Of a stretch of DNA of 64,000 bases, positions 36,281 to 45,563 are shown one piece after another. Position 1 is the first letter of the stretch. Every line of letters starts with the position of its first letter. This stretch comes from Vibrio palustris (GTDB lineage: Bacteria > Pseudomonadota > Gammaproteobacteria > Enterobacterales > Vibrionaceae). The notes below the pieces were generated by a model. That model was given only the letters and a program-made list of their open reading frames with translations. It did no database searches and was not told where the DNA came from. The stretch is from assembly GCF_024346995.1 (NCBI RefSeq), contig NZ_AP024888.1, forward strand, positions 930,001-994,000, written 5' to 3'. The position numbers and the translations under genes are program-made.

Positions 36281-38035
36281 TTATTTGGTATTACGTAGAT
36301 AGAAGCTTTGACATTCCTTACCTGCATCATCTGATACACCGACTTTAGCGTGATTGTTAATTGAGCATTGTTCCACACCCAATAATTGACCACTCGCTTT
36401 ATTGACGATGCTGTAACCACCTTTGTCACGTGGGTATAAATACCAGTGACTTTGGTCGCCCACACACATTCCCCATTGAGTTTTATGATCAATCGCATTC
36501 AAACAATGCGTCGGCTCACCTTGAGTTACCATCGTCACCGTGCCATCTTGCTCTGGTTGTAACCACCATTGTTGCAGTTTGTCGTTGGTCCACTTTTGCT
36601 GCTCGATGGTCGTTTTCGTCCCTGTGACTACTTTCCCGCTGACAGCGCTGACAATGGCAACACTTTGCAGTGGCGATAGACTCCACTGATCGTAACCCTC
36701 ACCTTGCTCACGCCCATAATTCACGTGATCATCTTTATTGGTGAAAGTCAGTAGACCTGCATCATTGACATTCACATCCCAGCGCTGACACGCTTGATTG
36801 GTCCACGCTTGGAAGCTAGGTGAATCAGCGCATTGCCCACCGGTCAAAAACCCGCCAGCATAATCGGCAAAACGAACACTACCGTCCGGTAATTGGTCCA
36901 CGATAGCTGGGGTAGTATTTGTCAAGATGGTGTGGGTTTGATCATTATGAGTACGCGTCACAAAGTGATTCAAGCGCATCATCGGGGCTTGTGGTTTAAC
37001 TCGTAGTGGGCCATTTTCACCAGACGGTACGGCAATGTCTTTACCACTCGCCACGGGTTCGCCAAGATTTGGCGAGCCATCTTTATTCCACGTAAACGGC
37101 TGAGCTCGTAATGCACGTTTGGTACCACAAGCATCTTCAGCACTTGGGTTTCCATGATAGGCAAGCCACTGCTCTGAGCCATCCGGTGAGACAAAAAATC
37201 CGTTATGGCCTGGGCCATAAACGCCATTGCCTTTGGTGAAAATTGGCTCATCTGATTTCTGCCACGCATCCGGATCTAATGGGTCATCCCCAACAAGTTC
37301 CAATAACGCTAATTTATAATCTGGCGTCGCGCAATAACTCGCCGAATACACAACATACACTTTTCCATCGTGTATTAGTGGTTCTGGACCTTCATTCACA
37401 TTCATACCAACGCGCTCCCAGCTTTTCTCTGGTCGTGTCAGCAACGAAGGTTCACCCTCAATCGTCCACGGATTTTTCATTTTCACAATCATATTGCGCT
37501 GTTCATCCCCCTGCCACTGGGAGTACATCAGGTATAATTGATCGTGAATGGTGATATAGCTACCATCGATGTTATAACTATCTGGCATTGGGGCGCCTTT
37601 AAATTCATATGGCCCCATTGGATCATCACCGGCACTTTCTAACACTGATAAATGCTGGTAATCATAGGTACCATCACGGCCAGACGTATACATCATATAC
37701 CAGCGCCACCCGTCAGGCCCTTTCAAACGGTGAAATTCAAACGCCCAAAAGTTAAAACCACTTTTCGGGTCTGTTTCCGACCACACCGTGACCGCTGAAG
37801 TATCACGTAGCCCTGCCAACGTTGGCGACTTACGCATAGTTAGCGTTGACCCCCACGTCGTAGTTGCCGAGTAATAGTTACCGTCGTAGTAGGTTACCCA
37901 AGGGTCAGCACCATTATCGAGTATTGGATTAGCAAAGGTAGACTCGCCCGCCACTGAATAGCTACTTAGCATCAGTAACGCGCCGCTAATGGCTGTTTTT
38001 AGAAGTGTTTTCGGACGATTGATATTTTCGAACAT
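36281..38035 (-). CDS. Secreted GH43 hydrolase with C-terminal lectin-like domain
   Basis: 584 aa from ATG 38035, which has GGGG upstream; an ATG five codons earlier lacks a ribosome site. The signal peptide (LKTAISGALLMLSSYSVAG) is followed by a GH43 beta-propeller to about residue 335. Catalytic residues fit NGADPWVTYYDG (base), YNIDGSYITIHD (modulator) and VNEGPEPLIHDG (acid). The arrangement resembles GH43 exo-arabinofuranosidases. A ~220-residue C-terminal region, with CQRWDVNVNDAGLLTF, QWTNDKLQQWWLQPEQDG and LGVEQCSIN, looks like a ricin-type beta-trefoil carbohydrate-binding domain. Together with the GH43 at 18111 it would break down arabinan or arabinoxylan. Monocistronic. Confidence 0.85.
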   Translation of the reverse strand: MFENINRPKTLLKTAISGALLMLSSYSVAGESTFANPILDNGADPWVTYYDGNYYSATTTWGSTLTMRKSPTLAGLRDTSAVTVWSETDPKSGFNFWAFEFHRLKGPDGWRWYMMYTSGRDGTYDYQHLSVLESAGDDPMGPYEFKGAPMPDSYNIDGSYITIHDQLYLMYSQWQGDEQRNMIVKMKNPWTIEGEPSLLTRPEKSWERVGMNVNEGPEPLIHDGKVYVVYSASYCATPDYKLALLELVGDDPLDPDAWQKSDEPIFTKGNGVYGPGHNGFFVSPDGSEQWLAYHGNPSAEDACGTKRALRAQPFTWNKDGSPNLGEPVASGKDIAVPSGENGPLRVKPQAPMMRLNHFVTRTHNDQTHTILTNTTPAIVDQLPDGSVRFADYAGGFLTGGQCADSPSFQAWTNQACQRWDVNVNDAGLLTFTNKDDHVNYGREQGEGYDQWSLSPLQSVAIVSAVSGKVVTGTKTTIEQQKWTNDKLQQWWLQPEQDGTVTMVTQGEPTHCLNAIDHKTQWGMCVGDQSHWYLYPRDKGGYSIVNKASGQLLGVEQCSINNHAKVGVSDDAGKECQSFYLRNTK

Positions 38036-38504
38036 TGTTAAGATCCCCATTAAAATGACTATTCAAGTCGCATCCCTATCGATATCCCCAGTTAACCTGT
38101 GATGATGATCGGTGACTTGAACCGTTTAATGTCCGCTTATCAAAGATACAAGAGTTGACGACACTTAAGATGGGGCATTGGTTGCTCTCTCATCTTAATC
38201 GCTCTTCAACATGTTAGGTAAACACATGTCATTCAATGCTGATGCAACGGCAGAGATCCGAACGGTCTGTTTTATAATAAGTATGGGGCGAGTATATGGA
38301 GGAAATCAGAGTATCCCTAACCTTATCATTACGATTAGTGACTGAGATCATTAGTATAAAATTAAAAATGCGGGCTGTGCCAAATAAGCAATAGATTGAC
38401 TATTTAGAGCATTGCGTTGCCGTCATTATCCTCGTATTCAGACTTAAATCAACGAGCACTTCGTCAGCTATTTATCGCCTGACGAAGTGCCGATTGGTTA
38501 CCTA
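38036..38504. other. 469-bp intergenic region
   Basis: Lies upstream of the GH43-lectin gene and downstream of the aldehyde dehydrogenase stop. A half CRP-like site (TGTGATGATGATCGGTGA, 38097-38114) is the only feature noticed. No gene seen. Confidence 0.35.
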
Positions 38505-39893
38505 TTATTGGCGGTTTTTCCAGACCGTTTGCACATTACAAAACTCATAGAGTCCAAAATCAGATAGCTCTCTTCCGTAACCACTTTTCTTAACACCACC
38601 AAAGGTGACCCGCGGATCACTCCCGCAGTAGCCGTTAATAAAGACACCGCCACACTCTAGTGTTGCCGCCAGCTTCTCCGCTTGAGGTTCATTACCACTA
38701 TAGATAGTGGCACATAAGCCGAAGTCACTGTCATTGGCTAAGTGACAGGCTTGCTGTGCATCTTGCGCAATGGTAATCGCTGCCACTGGACCAAACATTT
38801 CTTCGCGAAATGCCGTCATATCAGCGGTAACATCAGCTAAGACCGTAGGTTGATAATAATTCCCTGCCCCCGATACTTTATCACCGCCAAGTAGCAAACG
38901 AGCGCCTTGACTGACAGTCCTTTGTACTTGGTCGTGCAATTCATCACGTAAATCATAGCGCGCCATCGGGCCAACATAGTTATCATCTTCACGAGGATCA
39001 CCCATAGCTAACTTCTCAACGGCGGCGACAAACTTCTGTGTAAACTCATCGGCCACTGGAGCCTCAACGATAAAGCGCTTCGCCGCGGCGCATACTTGAC
39101 CAGAATTTTGATAACGCCCTGCCACAGCGGCTTTTACGGCCGCATCGATATCAGCGTCAGCAAGAACAATAAAGGGGTCTGAGCCACCTAATTCTAATAC
39201 GGATTTTTTCAACGCTGCTCCGGCTTGCGCACCAATCGTTTTGCCTGCTTTGACGCTACCTGTAAACGCAACACCGGCAACGCGATCGTCGGCAATCAGT
39301 TTACTTACACTTTCATTCGTTGCATGAACCAATGAAAAGACCCCTTGCGGCAAACCAGATGAATGAATAATCTTTTCAATTAGATATGCACATCCCATAA
39401 TATTTGGCGCATGCTTAAGCACATAGGTATTGCCTGACAACAACATCGGTACGGTGCCCCGCATTACCTGCCACAATGGGAAATTCCACGGCATAATTCC
39501 CAGCACCACACCTAAAGGACGAAACTCCAATACTGCTTGCTGATTTTCTACCATGGTAGGACGAGCCGATAACATATCTGGGCCATGGGTGGCATACCAA
39601 TCACACAAGTTGGCGCTTTTGGTGATTTCTCCACGAGCTTGCACAATGGGCTTGCCCATTTCTAAGCTCATCATTTGCGCCAGCTCTTCACTGTTATCAC
39701 GCAAAGCCTGCCCGATAGAAACTAACGCGGTCACTCGGTCGGCAAGTGGTGTTTGCTTCCAGCGTTTTGCGGCAGAAAAACTGTCCTGTAACACGTGTTC
39801 AATTTGCTCTTCGCTATCAAATGGGTAGGTCGCGACCGTTTCACCATTGATAGGAGATATCGTCTTGGATTCATTTGACGTTGCACTAGTCAT
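38505..39893 (-). CDS. Succinate-semialdehyde dehydrogenase, Sad/YneI-like
   Basis: 462 aa, the exact length of E. coli Sad. It oxidises an aldehyde (probably succinate semialdehyde) to the acid with NAD(P)+. Family marks are PLGVVLGIMPWNFPLWQVMRG (cofactor loop), KHAPNIMGCA, FTGSVKAGKTIG, LELGGSDPFIV (general-base Glu) and NSGQVCAAAKRF (catalytic Cys). VMRGTVPMLLSGNTYVLKHAPN is closer to Sad than to GabD. No gabT neighbour, so it may handle semialdehydes from several sources. Start ATG 39893. Monocistronic. Confidence 0.9.
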   Translation of the reverse strand: MTSATSNESKTISPINGETVATYPFDSEEQIEHVLQDSFSAAKRWKQTPLADRVTALVSIGQALRDNSEELAQMMSLEMGKPIVQARGEITKSANLCDWYATHGPDMLSARPTMVENQQAVLEFRPLGVVLGIMPWNFPLWQVMRGTVPMLLSGNTYVLKHAPNIMGCAYLIEKIIHSSGLPQGVFSLVHATNESVSKLIADDRVAGVAFTGSVKAGKTIGAQAGAALKKSVLELGGSDPFIVLADADIDAAVKAAVAGRYQNSGQVCAAAKRFIVEAPVADEFTQKFVAAVEKLAMGDPREDDNYVGPMARYDLRDELHDQVQRTVSQGARLLLGGDKVSGAGNYYQPTVLADVTADMTAFREEMFGPVAAITIAQDAQQACHLANDSDFGLCATIYSGNEPQAEKLAATLECGGVFINGYCGSDPRVTFGGVKKSGYGRELSDFGLYEFCNVQTVWKNRQ

Positions 39894-40320
39894 GATGGAG
39901 TGTCCTTTTAATTGATGTATGGCCTCTCGTTATTGCTTTCATCACTGAAAAAGAAGGGTCCTTTACAAACGGCCTGTGTAACAAAATAGCACAATCAAAA
40001 ACTAGAAATCGAGGTAATGTCACAGTGACGATATGTCGTGTCCACTCTTATCACCGTCACAACTTGTATCAAAAGTGATAAAAATAACAGTTAGCGCTAT
40101 GTTTTGCAGTGAAACAGCAAAAAACGACAAATAGACCAATAAAATTAGTCGAAAACTGACATTACCGTGACGTTATTTTTCCGGATACCATTTAGTATCC
40201 AATCGCTCTTTATGCATATAACACACAGACTCACAGGAAAGCACACCCGCAGACTGAGCTTACAAACACTAAATAATAACAATAATGTGCTTTCTGCTTT
40301 TATAAATAAGGCAAAACAGA
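39894..40320. other. 427-bp divergent intergenic region with small palindromes
   Basis: Holds GTCAC-A-GTGAC (40019-40029), an inverted TTATCAC...GTGATAA pair (about 40050-40079) and GGATAC-6-GTATCC (40183-40200). They may be operators for the dehydrogenase gene. No gene recognised except the small protein that starts at 40321. Confidence 0.35.
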
Positions 40321-40461
40321 ATGGCAAATCACTGTGACCACAAAAACCAACTTGTCCGGCAGCACCGTAGCATTTGGGACAAACTAAGTGGTATAAAAGA
40401 AGTTTATATTTGCAACAACTGCGGTAAACGTATTAAATTGAAAGAAAGCAAACGCTTATAA
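40321..40461 (+). CDS. 46-aa putative zinc-ribbon protein
   Basis: Short frame, ATG 40321 to TAA 40459-40461, with AAGG 9 bp upstream. The protein begins MANHCDHKNQLVRQHRSIWD and ends KRIKLKESKRL. One metal-binding pair is HCDH near the N-terminus and the other is ICNNCGK (C-x2-C), so it looks like a minimal treble-clef or zinc ribbon with a basic tail. A bidirectional terminator follows at 40512. No family recognised. The motif spacing, ribosome site and terminator all argue for a real gene. Confidence 0.6.
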   Translation: MANHCDHKNQLVRQHRSIWDKLSGIKEVYICNNCGKRIKLKESKRL

Positions 40462-40511
40462 GAGTTAACCACACTAATTTTCTCGGCTATTTTTCTTTCT
40501 TTACCCATTGA

Positions 40512-40548
40512 AAATAAAAACGTTGGCTTAAGGCCAACGTTTTTATTT
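40512..40548 (+). terminator. Strong bidirectional terminator
   Basis: AAATAAAAACGTTGGC (40512-40527), loop TTAAG, GCCAACGTTTTTATTT (40533-40548): a perfect 16-bp stem 50 bp after the zinc-ribbon gene. Confidence 0.9.
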
Positions 40549-40721
40549 GTACGACATAGTCTCTCACTTTCACGGATGATGCTTAGCTTATCTGCCGCTA
40601 ATAGAGCCTGTGCTCGACCTTCTGCTCGCCCCAGCATTTTACCAGATAGAGTGATAGCAGCCTTGGATTCTGATACGGAACTGGTATCCTTAGCGCATAA
40701 TAAATCACGGATATAAACAAA

Positions 40722-40970
40722 ATGATTGAGAACGATAGTCTGATTACGACCTTAGATGAACTCGAAACCTTTCTAATTCAAATTGAAAGTGGCGGCCTGA
40801 GTCTAAATAATGCGGCTGGCGTCGCACTGGCGACCGATAATAAAAGCGGCAAGCCATTTGTCGCGGTCTTAGATGATAAACATCAATTACTGCTCGGTCG
40901 TTGGGTGACACAAGAAATTGCGGAAACGGGTGCTGATATGGTCAGAAATGGGCCAAGTCAACGCCACTAG
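40722..40970 (+). CDS. Small conserved-looking hypothetical protein
   Basis: 82 aa (MIENDSLITTLDELETFLIQ, then ESGGLSLNNAAGVALATDNK). No signal peptide or membrane segment. The middle reads like a small alpha/beta fold (FVAVLDDKHQLLLGRWVT). It is isolated, with a strong terminator 12 bp after the stop. The ribosome site is weak (CACGG 16 bp upstream). No function proposed. Confidence 0.6.
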   Translation: MIENDSLITTLDELETFLIQIESGGLSLNNAAGVALATDNKSGKPFVAVLDDKHQLLLGRWVTQEIAETGADMVRNGPSQRH

Positions 40971-40981
40971 TACCATAATTG

Positions 40982-41008
40982 AAACGAGCGCACATGGTGC
41001 GCTCGTTT
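40982..41008 (+). terminator. Terminator after the small hypothetical gene
   Basis: AAACGAGCGCAC, loop ATG, GTGCGCTCGTTT: a perfect 12-bp stem. The A-run and T-run make it usable by the convergent gene at 41019. Confidence 0.92.
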
Positions 41009-41018
41009 TGCGTGTAAT

Positions 41019-42155
41019 TTAAGCATCACCCCATACTTCTTGAGCAATTTGATTAATTAATCCGATTTTTTTCCATTGATCGCCATTTGCGAGTTTATTG
41101 CCCTCACATGTTGAGGCAAACCCGCACTGCGGACTCAAGCACAAATTTTCTAGCGGAATATATGCGGTGGCTTCTTGAAGGCGCGCTTTGATTTTGTCAC
41201 TGTCTTCAAGCTCAGCAAACTTAGATGTCACTAAGCCCAGCACGACTCGGCTTTTTTGATTATTCCAATGACGCAGTGGTGAGAAATCTCCAGCACGCTC
41301 GTTATCATATTCTAAAAAGAATCCGTCGAAATTGGTCGAAAATAACGCTGCAGCAATCGGCTCATAACCTCCAGAGAACAACCAAGATGAAGCGTGATTT
41401 CCACGGCACACGTGGGTTGTCACATATAAATCATCTGGCTTATCTTGCAATGACTCATTCAATACGTTAGCACAGATATGTGCAATCTCGTCTGCATCGA
41501 TTCCCTTATCGGCCAGCGCTTGACGCTTAGAGGCATCCGCTAAAAACGCCCAGTTAGTATCATCTAACTGTAAATAACGGCACCCTAATGAATAGAAGGC
41601 GCGTATTGCCGCTTGATAAGTCTTCGCTAAATCGCGATAAAAATCGTGCACATCCGGATAGATATTGTCAAGATTCGATGAGCCGTCATTGGCGAGAATT
41701 TCTTGACGAATGATCATAGTTGGAGCAGGAATGGTCGCTTTAGCAATCACAGAATCATCATCGGCCACAAGCTGATGAAGAAATTGATAGTGAGCAAGAA
41801 ACGGATGGTCAGGATTAAACGAAATATGGTCGTTAACACGAATATTATAAGAAGGCGCTGCTTTACCTTTAAACTGCTGATTGTAACCAGATTCAGGCAC
41901 ATAACCTTCAATGCCGTTTAAGTGCTCTAAAAAATCGATATGCCAAAAACCGCGACGAAATTCTCCATCCGTCACCACGTTCAGACCGGCAGCACGTTGT
42001 TGCTCGACTAATTCAGTAATGGCTTGATCTTCAATCTCAGTGAGATCACTGGCCGAGATTAACCCACTCTCAACATCACGGCGTGCCTGATGAACCGTTT
42101 CAGGTCGTAAAAAACTACCAACAATATCGGAGCGAAATGGAGCGCGAGTGGTCAT
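41019..42155 (-). CDS. Cobalamin-independent methionine synthase-like protein (YxjG family)
   Basis: 378 aa, corresponding to the C-terminal catalytic half of MetE. Family features are DIVGSFLRPE, VTDGEFRRGFWHIDFLEHL, YLQLDDTNWAF, THVCRGNHASS (zinc-ligand histidine/cysteine region) and LCLSPQCGFASTCEGNKL (zinc cysteine). YxjG/YxjH proteins transfer a methyl group to homocysteine from an alternative donor, and lack the N-terminal half that binds methyltetrahydrofolate in MetE. A MetR-like operator sits 78-105 bp upstream of the start, supporting a methionine role. Start ATG 42155. Monocistronic. Confidence 0.88.
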   Translation of the reverse strand: MTTRAPFRSDIVGSFLRPETVHQARRDVESGLISASDLTEIEDQAITELVEQQRAAGLNVVTDGEFRRGFWHIDFLEHLNGIEGYVPESGYNQQFKGKAAPSYNIRVNDHISFNPDHPFLAHYQFLHQLVADDDSVIAKATIPAPTMIIRQEILANDGSSNLDNIYPDVHDFYRDLAKTYQAAIRAFYSLGCRYLQLDDTNWAFLADASKRQALADKGIDADEIAHICANVLNESLQDKPDDLYVTTHVCRGNHASSWLFSGGYEPIAAALFSTNFDGFFLEYDNERAGDFSPLRHWNNQKSRVVLGLVTSKFAELEDSDKIKARLQEATAYIPLENLCLSPQCGFASTCEGNKLANGDQWKKIGLINQIAQEVWGDA

Positions 42156-42232
42156 GAGTAAATCCTATTATCTCTATTGATCGTATAAGAACGTAGAATA
42201 ACGGATGACTCAGTGCCTTTTAACTCCATTTT

Positions 42233-42260
42233 GTTCATAATGAACATGAAATAAATTCAT
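42233..42260 (-). promoter_or_regulatory. MetR-like operator upstream of the YxjG-type gene
   Basis: ATGAA-ATAAA-TTCAT (42246-42260) contains the MetR pattern TGAA-N5-TTCA. Directly beside it GTTCAT-A-ATGAAC (42233-42245) is a perfect 13-bp palindrome. Two adjacent sites are typical of MetR targets. The regulator itself is not in the window. Confidence 0.55.
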
Positions 42261-42299
42261 CATGGAACACTGACCATGAATGTTATGCCTATCCCAACC

Positions 42300-42325
42300 A
42301 AAAAAGCGCTCCCAATGGGAGCGCT
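42300..42325 (-). terminator. Terminator of the GH5 cellulase gene
   Basis: AGCGCTCCC (42305-42313), loop AAT, GGGAGCGCT (42317-42325), with the A-run 42300-42304 giving a U-tract on the minus strand. Confidence 0.88.
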
Positions 42326-42349
42326 GCGCGAGGATTGACCTCAACGTGA

Positions 42350-43735
42350 TTATCGGCAAATGTCACTTAAAATAGTTGGCGCACCGACCCCACCTTCTGC
42401 AACAAAACCAATTTCAAAAGTTTGATTCGGTTGAACCGTTTGGTTCCACGAAATACCTGTTGCGGTATAAGGTCCATTACCACTTACATTCGCACTCCAG
42501 CTATCAACCACTTTTGCGCCAGAGCTAAAGGTCCACTGAATATCCCAGCCGCTGACGGGATGATCGCTTTGGTTGGTCACCTCAATCGCACCTTGGAAAC
42601 CACCATTCCACGTTGCATACTGCTTATAATTACAACTAAATTCGCCATTCCCTTGTGACGGTTCTGTCGGCTCTGTTTGACCGTTGCCCGTATCGCCCCC
42701 CGTACCAGTATCTCCTGAATCGGCATCATCATCATGAGTGTCTGGCGGTATACCATCCCCATCAACCGACGTGCCCCAATTACGAACAATCCCACGGACA
42801 TAACGACCAGAGTCTGTTAAATCGCTGTTTGACCAGTTACCGGTTGGGCTTACGCCTGGTTTAATAATGGACGCCCCTTCATTTTTATCACTGACCGCCC
42901 AGTTCACATTCGTGAGATGGTTTGTTTTCATGAAATCAACCCACTCATCCACACTTTGCTGTGCGACGCTGCCGTTGCCATCCGCGTTAACGGCTCCCCA
43001 TTCGGTGACCATGACCGGAACACCGTTATTCAAAGCGGTCACCGCATTGTTACGAATGTTCTGGTGATGAGTACCCGCGTAAAAATGCAATGAATACGCA
43101 ACATTAGGATCGTCAATCGGATCTCGCGACGCATCATCGACTTTCTGCGACCAATTCGGCGTCCCAACAACGATCAAGTTATCAGCGTCAATCGCACGGA
43201 TCTCCTTAATCACCGCTTCAGCATACGGCTTAATCACATTCGACCAACTTACCTGTAGCGGCTCATTATAGATTTCATAAATGACGTTATTGGTATTCCC
43301 ATATTTTTTCGCCATTTTTTTGAAAAACTCTATCGCAGCTTGTTGGTGATCTTCTGCATGGTGAGTATGAAAATCAATAATGACATACATGTCATTGGCA
43401 ATAGCCGCATCGATAACGGTTTCAATACGTTGAATATTGCTGTCTGGATCGTTTAAGTAGGAACCGCCATTATCAACCCCAAGAGCCACCCGTACAATGG
43501 AGCTTTTCCAGTCGTCTTTCAGCCATTTGACAATCTCTGCATTGTACATTTTCTCTTGGCCCCAACCGGTATTACTCCAAAAAAAACTGTTACCTGAGAA
43601 ACTTTTAACCTCCCCGCCACTCAAAATTTGACTACCACTGGTTGTCAGCGCGGGAACGGCAGCAAAAGCACTACCACACGCCATTGTCATCGCGAGTGTT
43701 AATGCTTTGATTGTCATTGTTTTAGCCACTTTCAT
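42350..43735 (-). CDS. Secreted endoglucanase: GH5 catalytic domain plus CBM2
   Basis: 461 aa. A signal peptide (TIKALTLAMTMACGSAFA) precedes a GH5 TIM barrel, subfamily 2 type. The acid/base is Glu158 (IYEIYNEPL) and the nucleophile Glu244 (VMVTEWGAV), with HFYAGTHHQNIRN typical of GH5_2 cellulases. A linker rich in Asp, Gly, Thr, Glu and Pro (about 322-364) joins a CBM2 cellulose-binding domain with flanking cysteines Cys367 and Cys460. Surface aromatics are present (YATWNGGFQG, SGWDIQWTF, TGISWN). It should hydrolyse beta-1,4-glucan outside the cell. The start has AGAGG 8 bp upstream. Confidence 0.93.
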   Translation of the reverse strand: MKVAKTMTIKALTLAMTMACGSAFAAVPALTTSGSQILSGGEVKSFSGNSFFWSNTGWGQEKMYNAEIVKWLKDDWKSSIVRVALGVDNGGSYLNDPDSNIQRIETVIDAAIANDMYVIIDFHTHHAEDHQQAAIEFFKKMAKKYGNTNNVIYEIYNEPLQVSWSNVIKPYAEAVIKEIRAIDADNLIVVGTPNWSQKVDDASRDPIDDPNVAYSLHFYAGTHHQNIRNNAVTALNNGVPVMVTEWGAVNADGNGSVAQQSVDEWVDFMKTNHLTNVNWAVSDKNEGASIIKPGVSPTGNWSNSDLTDSGRYVRGIVRNWGTSVDGDGIPPDTHDDDADSGDTGTGGDTGNGQTEPTEPSQGNGEFSCNYKQYATWNGGFQGAIEVTNQSDHPVSGWDIQWTFSSGAKVVDSWSANVSGNGPYTATGISWNQTVQPNQTFEIGFVAEGGVGAPTILSDICR

Positions 43736-44225
43736 GTCGCTACCTCTTTGTTAATGATTACATTCAATACATAAATGTTTAAACCTATTTACATAGCAGT
43801 GCAGAACATCGATGTCGGAAAGTTAGTGCACTGCCATTCCTAGAGTAGTGGATTAACTTATTGATATTACAAATGTATATTTCACATTGGAACCAATATG
43901 GAATTTTGAACATAGGAATAGTAATAGATGGGAGCAAGGTTTGAGTTTCACGAAAACTGACTTAGTGATCACGTCGTAGCGACTAAAATTGCCTAAAAGC
44001 GTGTCGTTGTTCAAAAAACTGTCTTATGAAGCGACGCATCCGCATGAACAAGGGGTTAATAAAAAATCGCTGCGAGAAAACGTACAATATTGGGGCGTAT
44101 AATAGAAGGAGACATGTCACGTAACAGGATGACAACCAAGATAGAGGCTCTTGGCCTGTGGTAGATATACCTCACCAGTACGGCAGACACGTAACCGTAC
44201 AGGTGAGATAATATCGCAGCAACAT
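43736..44225. other. 490-bp intergenic region with inverted repeats
   Basis: Contains GCAGTGCA (43796-43803) inverted at 43827-43834 (TGCACTGC), centres 31 bp apart, and ATTGG-AA-CCAAT (43886-43897). Both lie upstream of the cellulase start. A hairpin near 44171 ends the region (listed separately). No gene recognised. Confidence 0.35.
44171..44207 (-). terminator. Hairpin after the two-component operon (terminator-like, no U-tract)
   Basis: CTCACC-A-GTACGG (44171-44183) pairs with CCGTAC-A-GGTGAG (44195-44207): 12 bp with an A-A mismatch around an 11-nt loop, 19 bp after the response-regulator stop. No T-run follows, so it may protect or end the transcript inefficiently. Confidence 0.5.
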
Positions 44226-45563
44226 TTATTCGACGCGGTCAGCTTCTTCTAACCAGCGATATAACGTTCGTCTTGTTATTCCTAAGATTTCTGCGGCTTG
44301 CGCTTTATTACCCTGTGTTTGTTCAAGTACATACCCCACATAATCTTTTTGGATCGTTAACAAAGGCGGTAACGTACTGGTGTTGAGTGAATCAAACAGT
44401 CCCGTGGTATTCACATTGACGGAGCTGCGAATACGCTGGGGTAAGTGCTCAGGTAAAATTTCCTCCCCCTCACAAAAGATTGCTGCTCGTTCCATCGCAT
44501 TTTGTAACTCTCGCACATTACCAGGAAACGGATAATTCAGCAGTTGTTGCCAAGTAGCATGACTCAATTGCAATGCATTCGTTTTACCCGCTTGTTGCTG
44601 ACGCCCTAGAAACTGACGGGCCAAAAGCGCGATGTCGTAACCGCGTTCACGCAGTGGCGGGACTTGCAGCGTAAACGTTTCTAAACGAAAGAACAGATCC
44701 TCACGAAACTCTCCCTGCTGAACACGGGTTTCTAAATCTCGATGTGTCGCGGTTACAATACGTACATTGACCGCGATTTCTTTATCGCTTCCCACAGGGC
44801 GAATCGTACCTTCTTGTAATACTCGCAATAACTTCGCTTGCAGTGCGTGAGGCATTTCACCAATTTCGTCGAGTAATAACGTACCGCCTTCAGCCTCTCG
44901 GATGAGCCCTTGGCGGGCTTTATTCGCGCCAGTGTAAGCGCCTGCAGCATGCCCAAAGAATTCGCTTTCTAATAATTCGCCAGGTATCCCTGCGCAGTTC
45001 ACCGCCAAGAATGGCCCCTGACGACGTTCACTTTGTTGATGCACGGCGCGGGCGACCAATTCTTTACCAGTACCGCTTTCTCCGAGTATCAATACTGGGC
45101 TCTCTGCTCGGGCAACCTGACGGATATTTTTAAACAAATGCTGCATCGCAGAACTCTCACCCAGCATGCCGAAAAACTGACTTCCTTCGGCTTTGCTTTT
45201 CAACTGACGATGCTCAAGTAAACGTTGCACAGTAAGCAAGCAGTGATCCATATCAAATGGCTTAGTTAAGAAATCATCAGCGCCTTCTTTCAATGCTTCC
45301 ACCGCCTGCTGCACACTCCCAAATGCGGTAATCAGCAAAATCGCTGGCGCATTGTTCATCGCCTTAATTTCAGGGACTAAGGTCATACCATTTCTGCCGG
45401 GTAAACGTAAGTCTGAAATCACCAAATCGAAGGTGTCGTGCTCCAACGCTGCTGATGCCTCCTCTGCAGACGCTACCGATGTCATTGAATACCCTTCGCC
45501 TTCCAATTCTTCGTAGAGTAGTTCCGCTAGATCACGGTCATCTTCAACAAGTAAGATATTCAT
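44226..45563 (-). CDS. NtrC-family sigma-54 response regulator
   Basis: 445 aa. REC domain (1-120): acidic EDD pocket, phospho-acceptor Asp51 (VISDLRLPG), lysine in FLTKPFD. A sigma-54 AAA+ domain follows: Walker A GESGTGKE, the sigma-54 contact loop GAYTGA in place of GAFTGA, Walker [13 protein letters not shown] and the arginine-finger region. The C-terminus is a Fis-type helix-turn-helix ([20 protein letters not shown]). It activates sigma-54 promoters from an upstream enhancer. It overlaps the kinase gene by 4 bp (ATGA). The 34-bp palindrome and sigma-54 promoter on the far side of the kinase gene are its likely targets. Confidence 0.95.
   Translation of the reverse strand: MNILLVEDDRDLAELLYEELEGEGYSMTSVASAEEASAALEHDTFDLVISDLRLPGRNGMTLVPEIKAMNNAPAILLITAFGSVQQAVEALKEGADDFLTKPFDMDHCLLTVQRLLEHRQLKSKAEGSQFFGMLGESSAMQHLFKNIRQVARAESPVLILGESGTGKELVARAVHQQSERRQGPFLAVNCAGIPGELLESEFFGHAAGAYTGANKARQGLIREAEGGTLLLDEIGEMPHALQAKLLRVLQEGTIRPVGSDKEIAVNVRIVTATHRDLETRVQQGEFREDLFFRLETFTLQVPPLRERGYDIALLARQFLGRQQQAGKTNALQLSHATWQQLLNYPFPGNVRELQNAMERAAIFCEGEEILPEHLPQRIRSSVNVNTTGLFDSLNTSTLPPLLTIQKDYVGYVLEQTQGNKAQAAEILGITRRTLYRWLEEADRVE

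Noticed and set aside
44113..44160. ATG with AAGGAG on the + strand after the two-component operon
   Set aside because: The ribosome site is too close to the ATG and the frame has only 16 codons.
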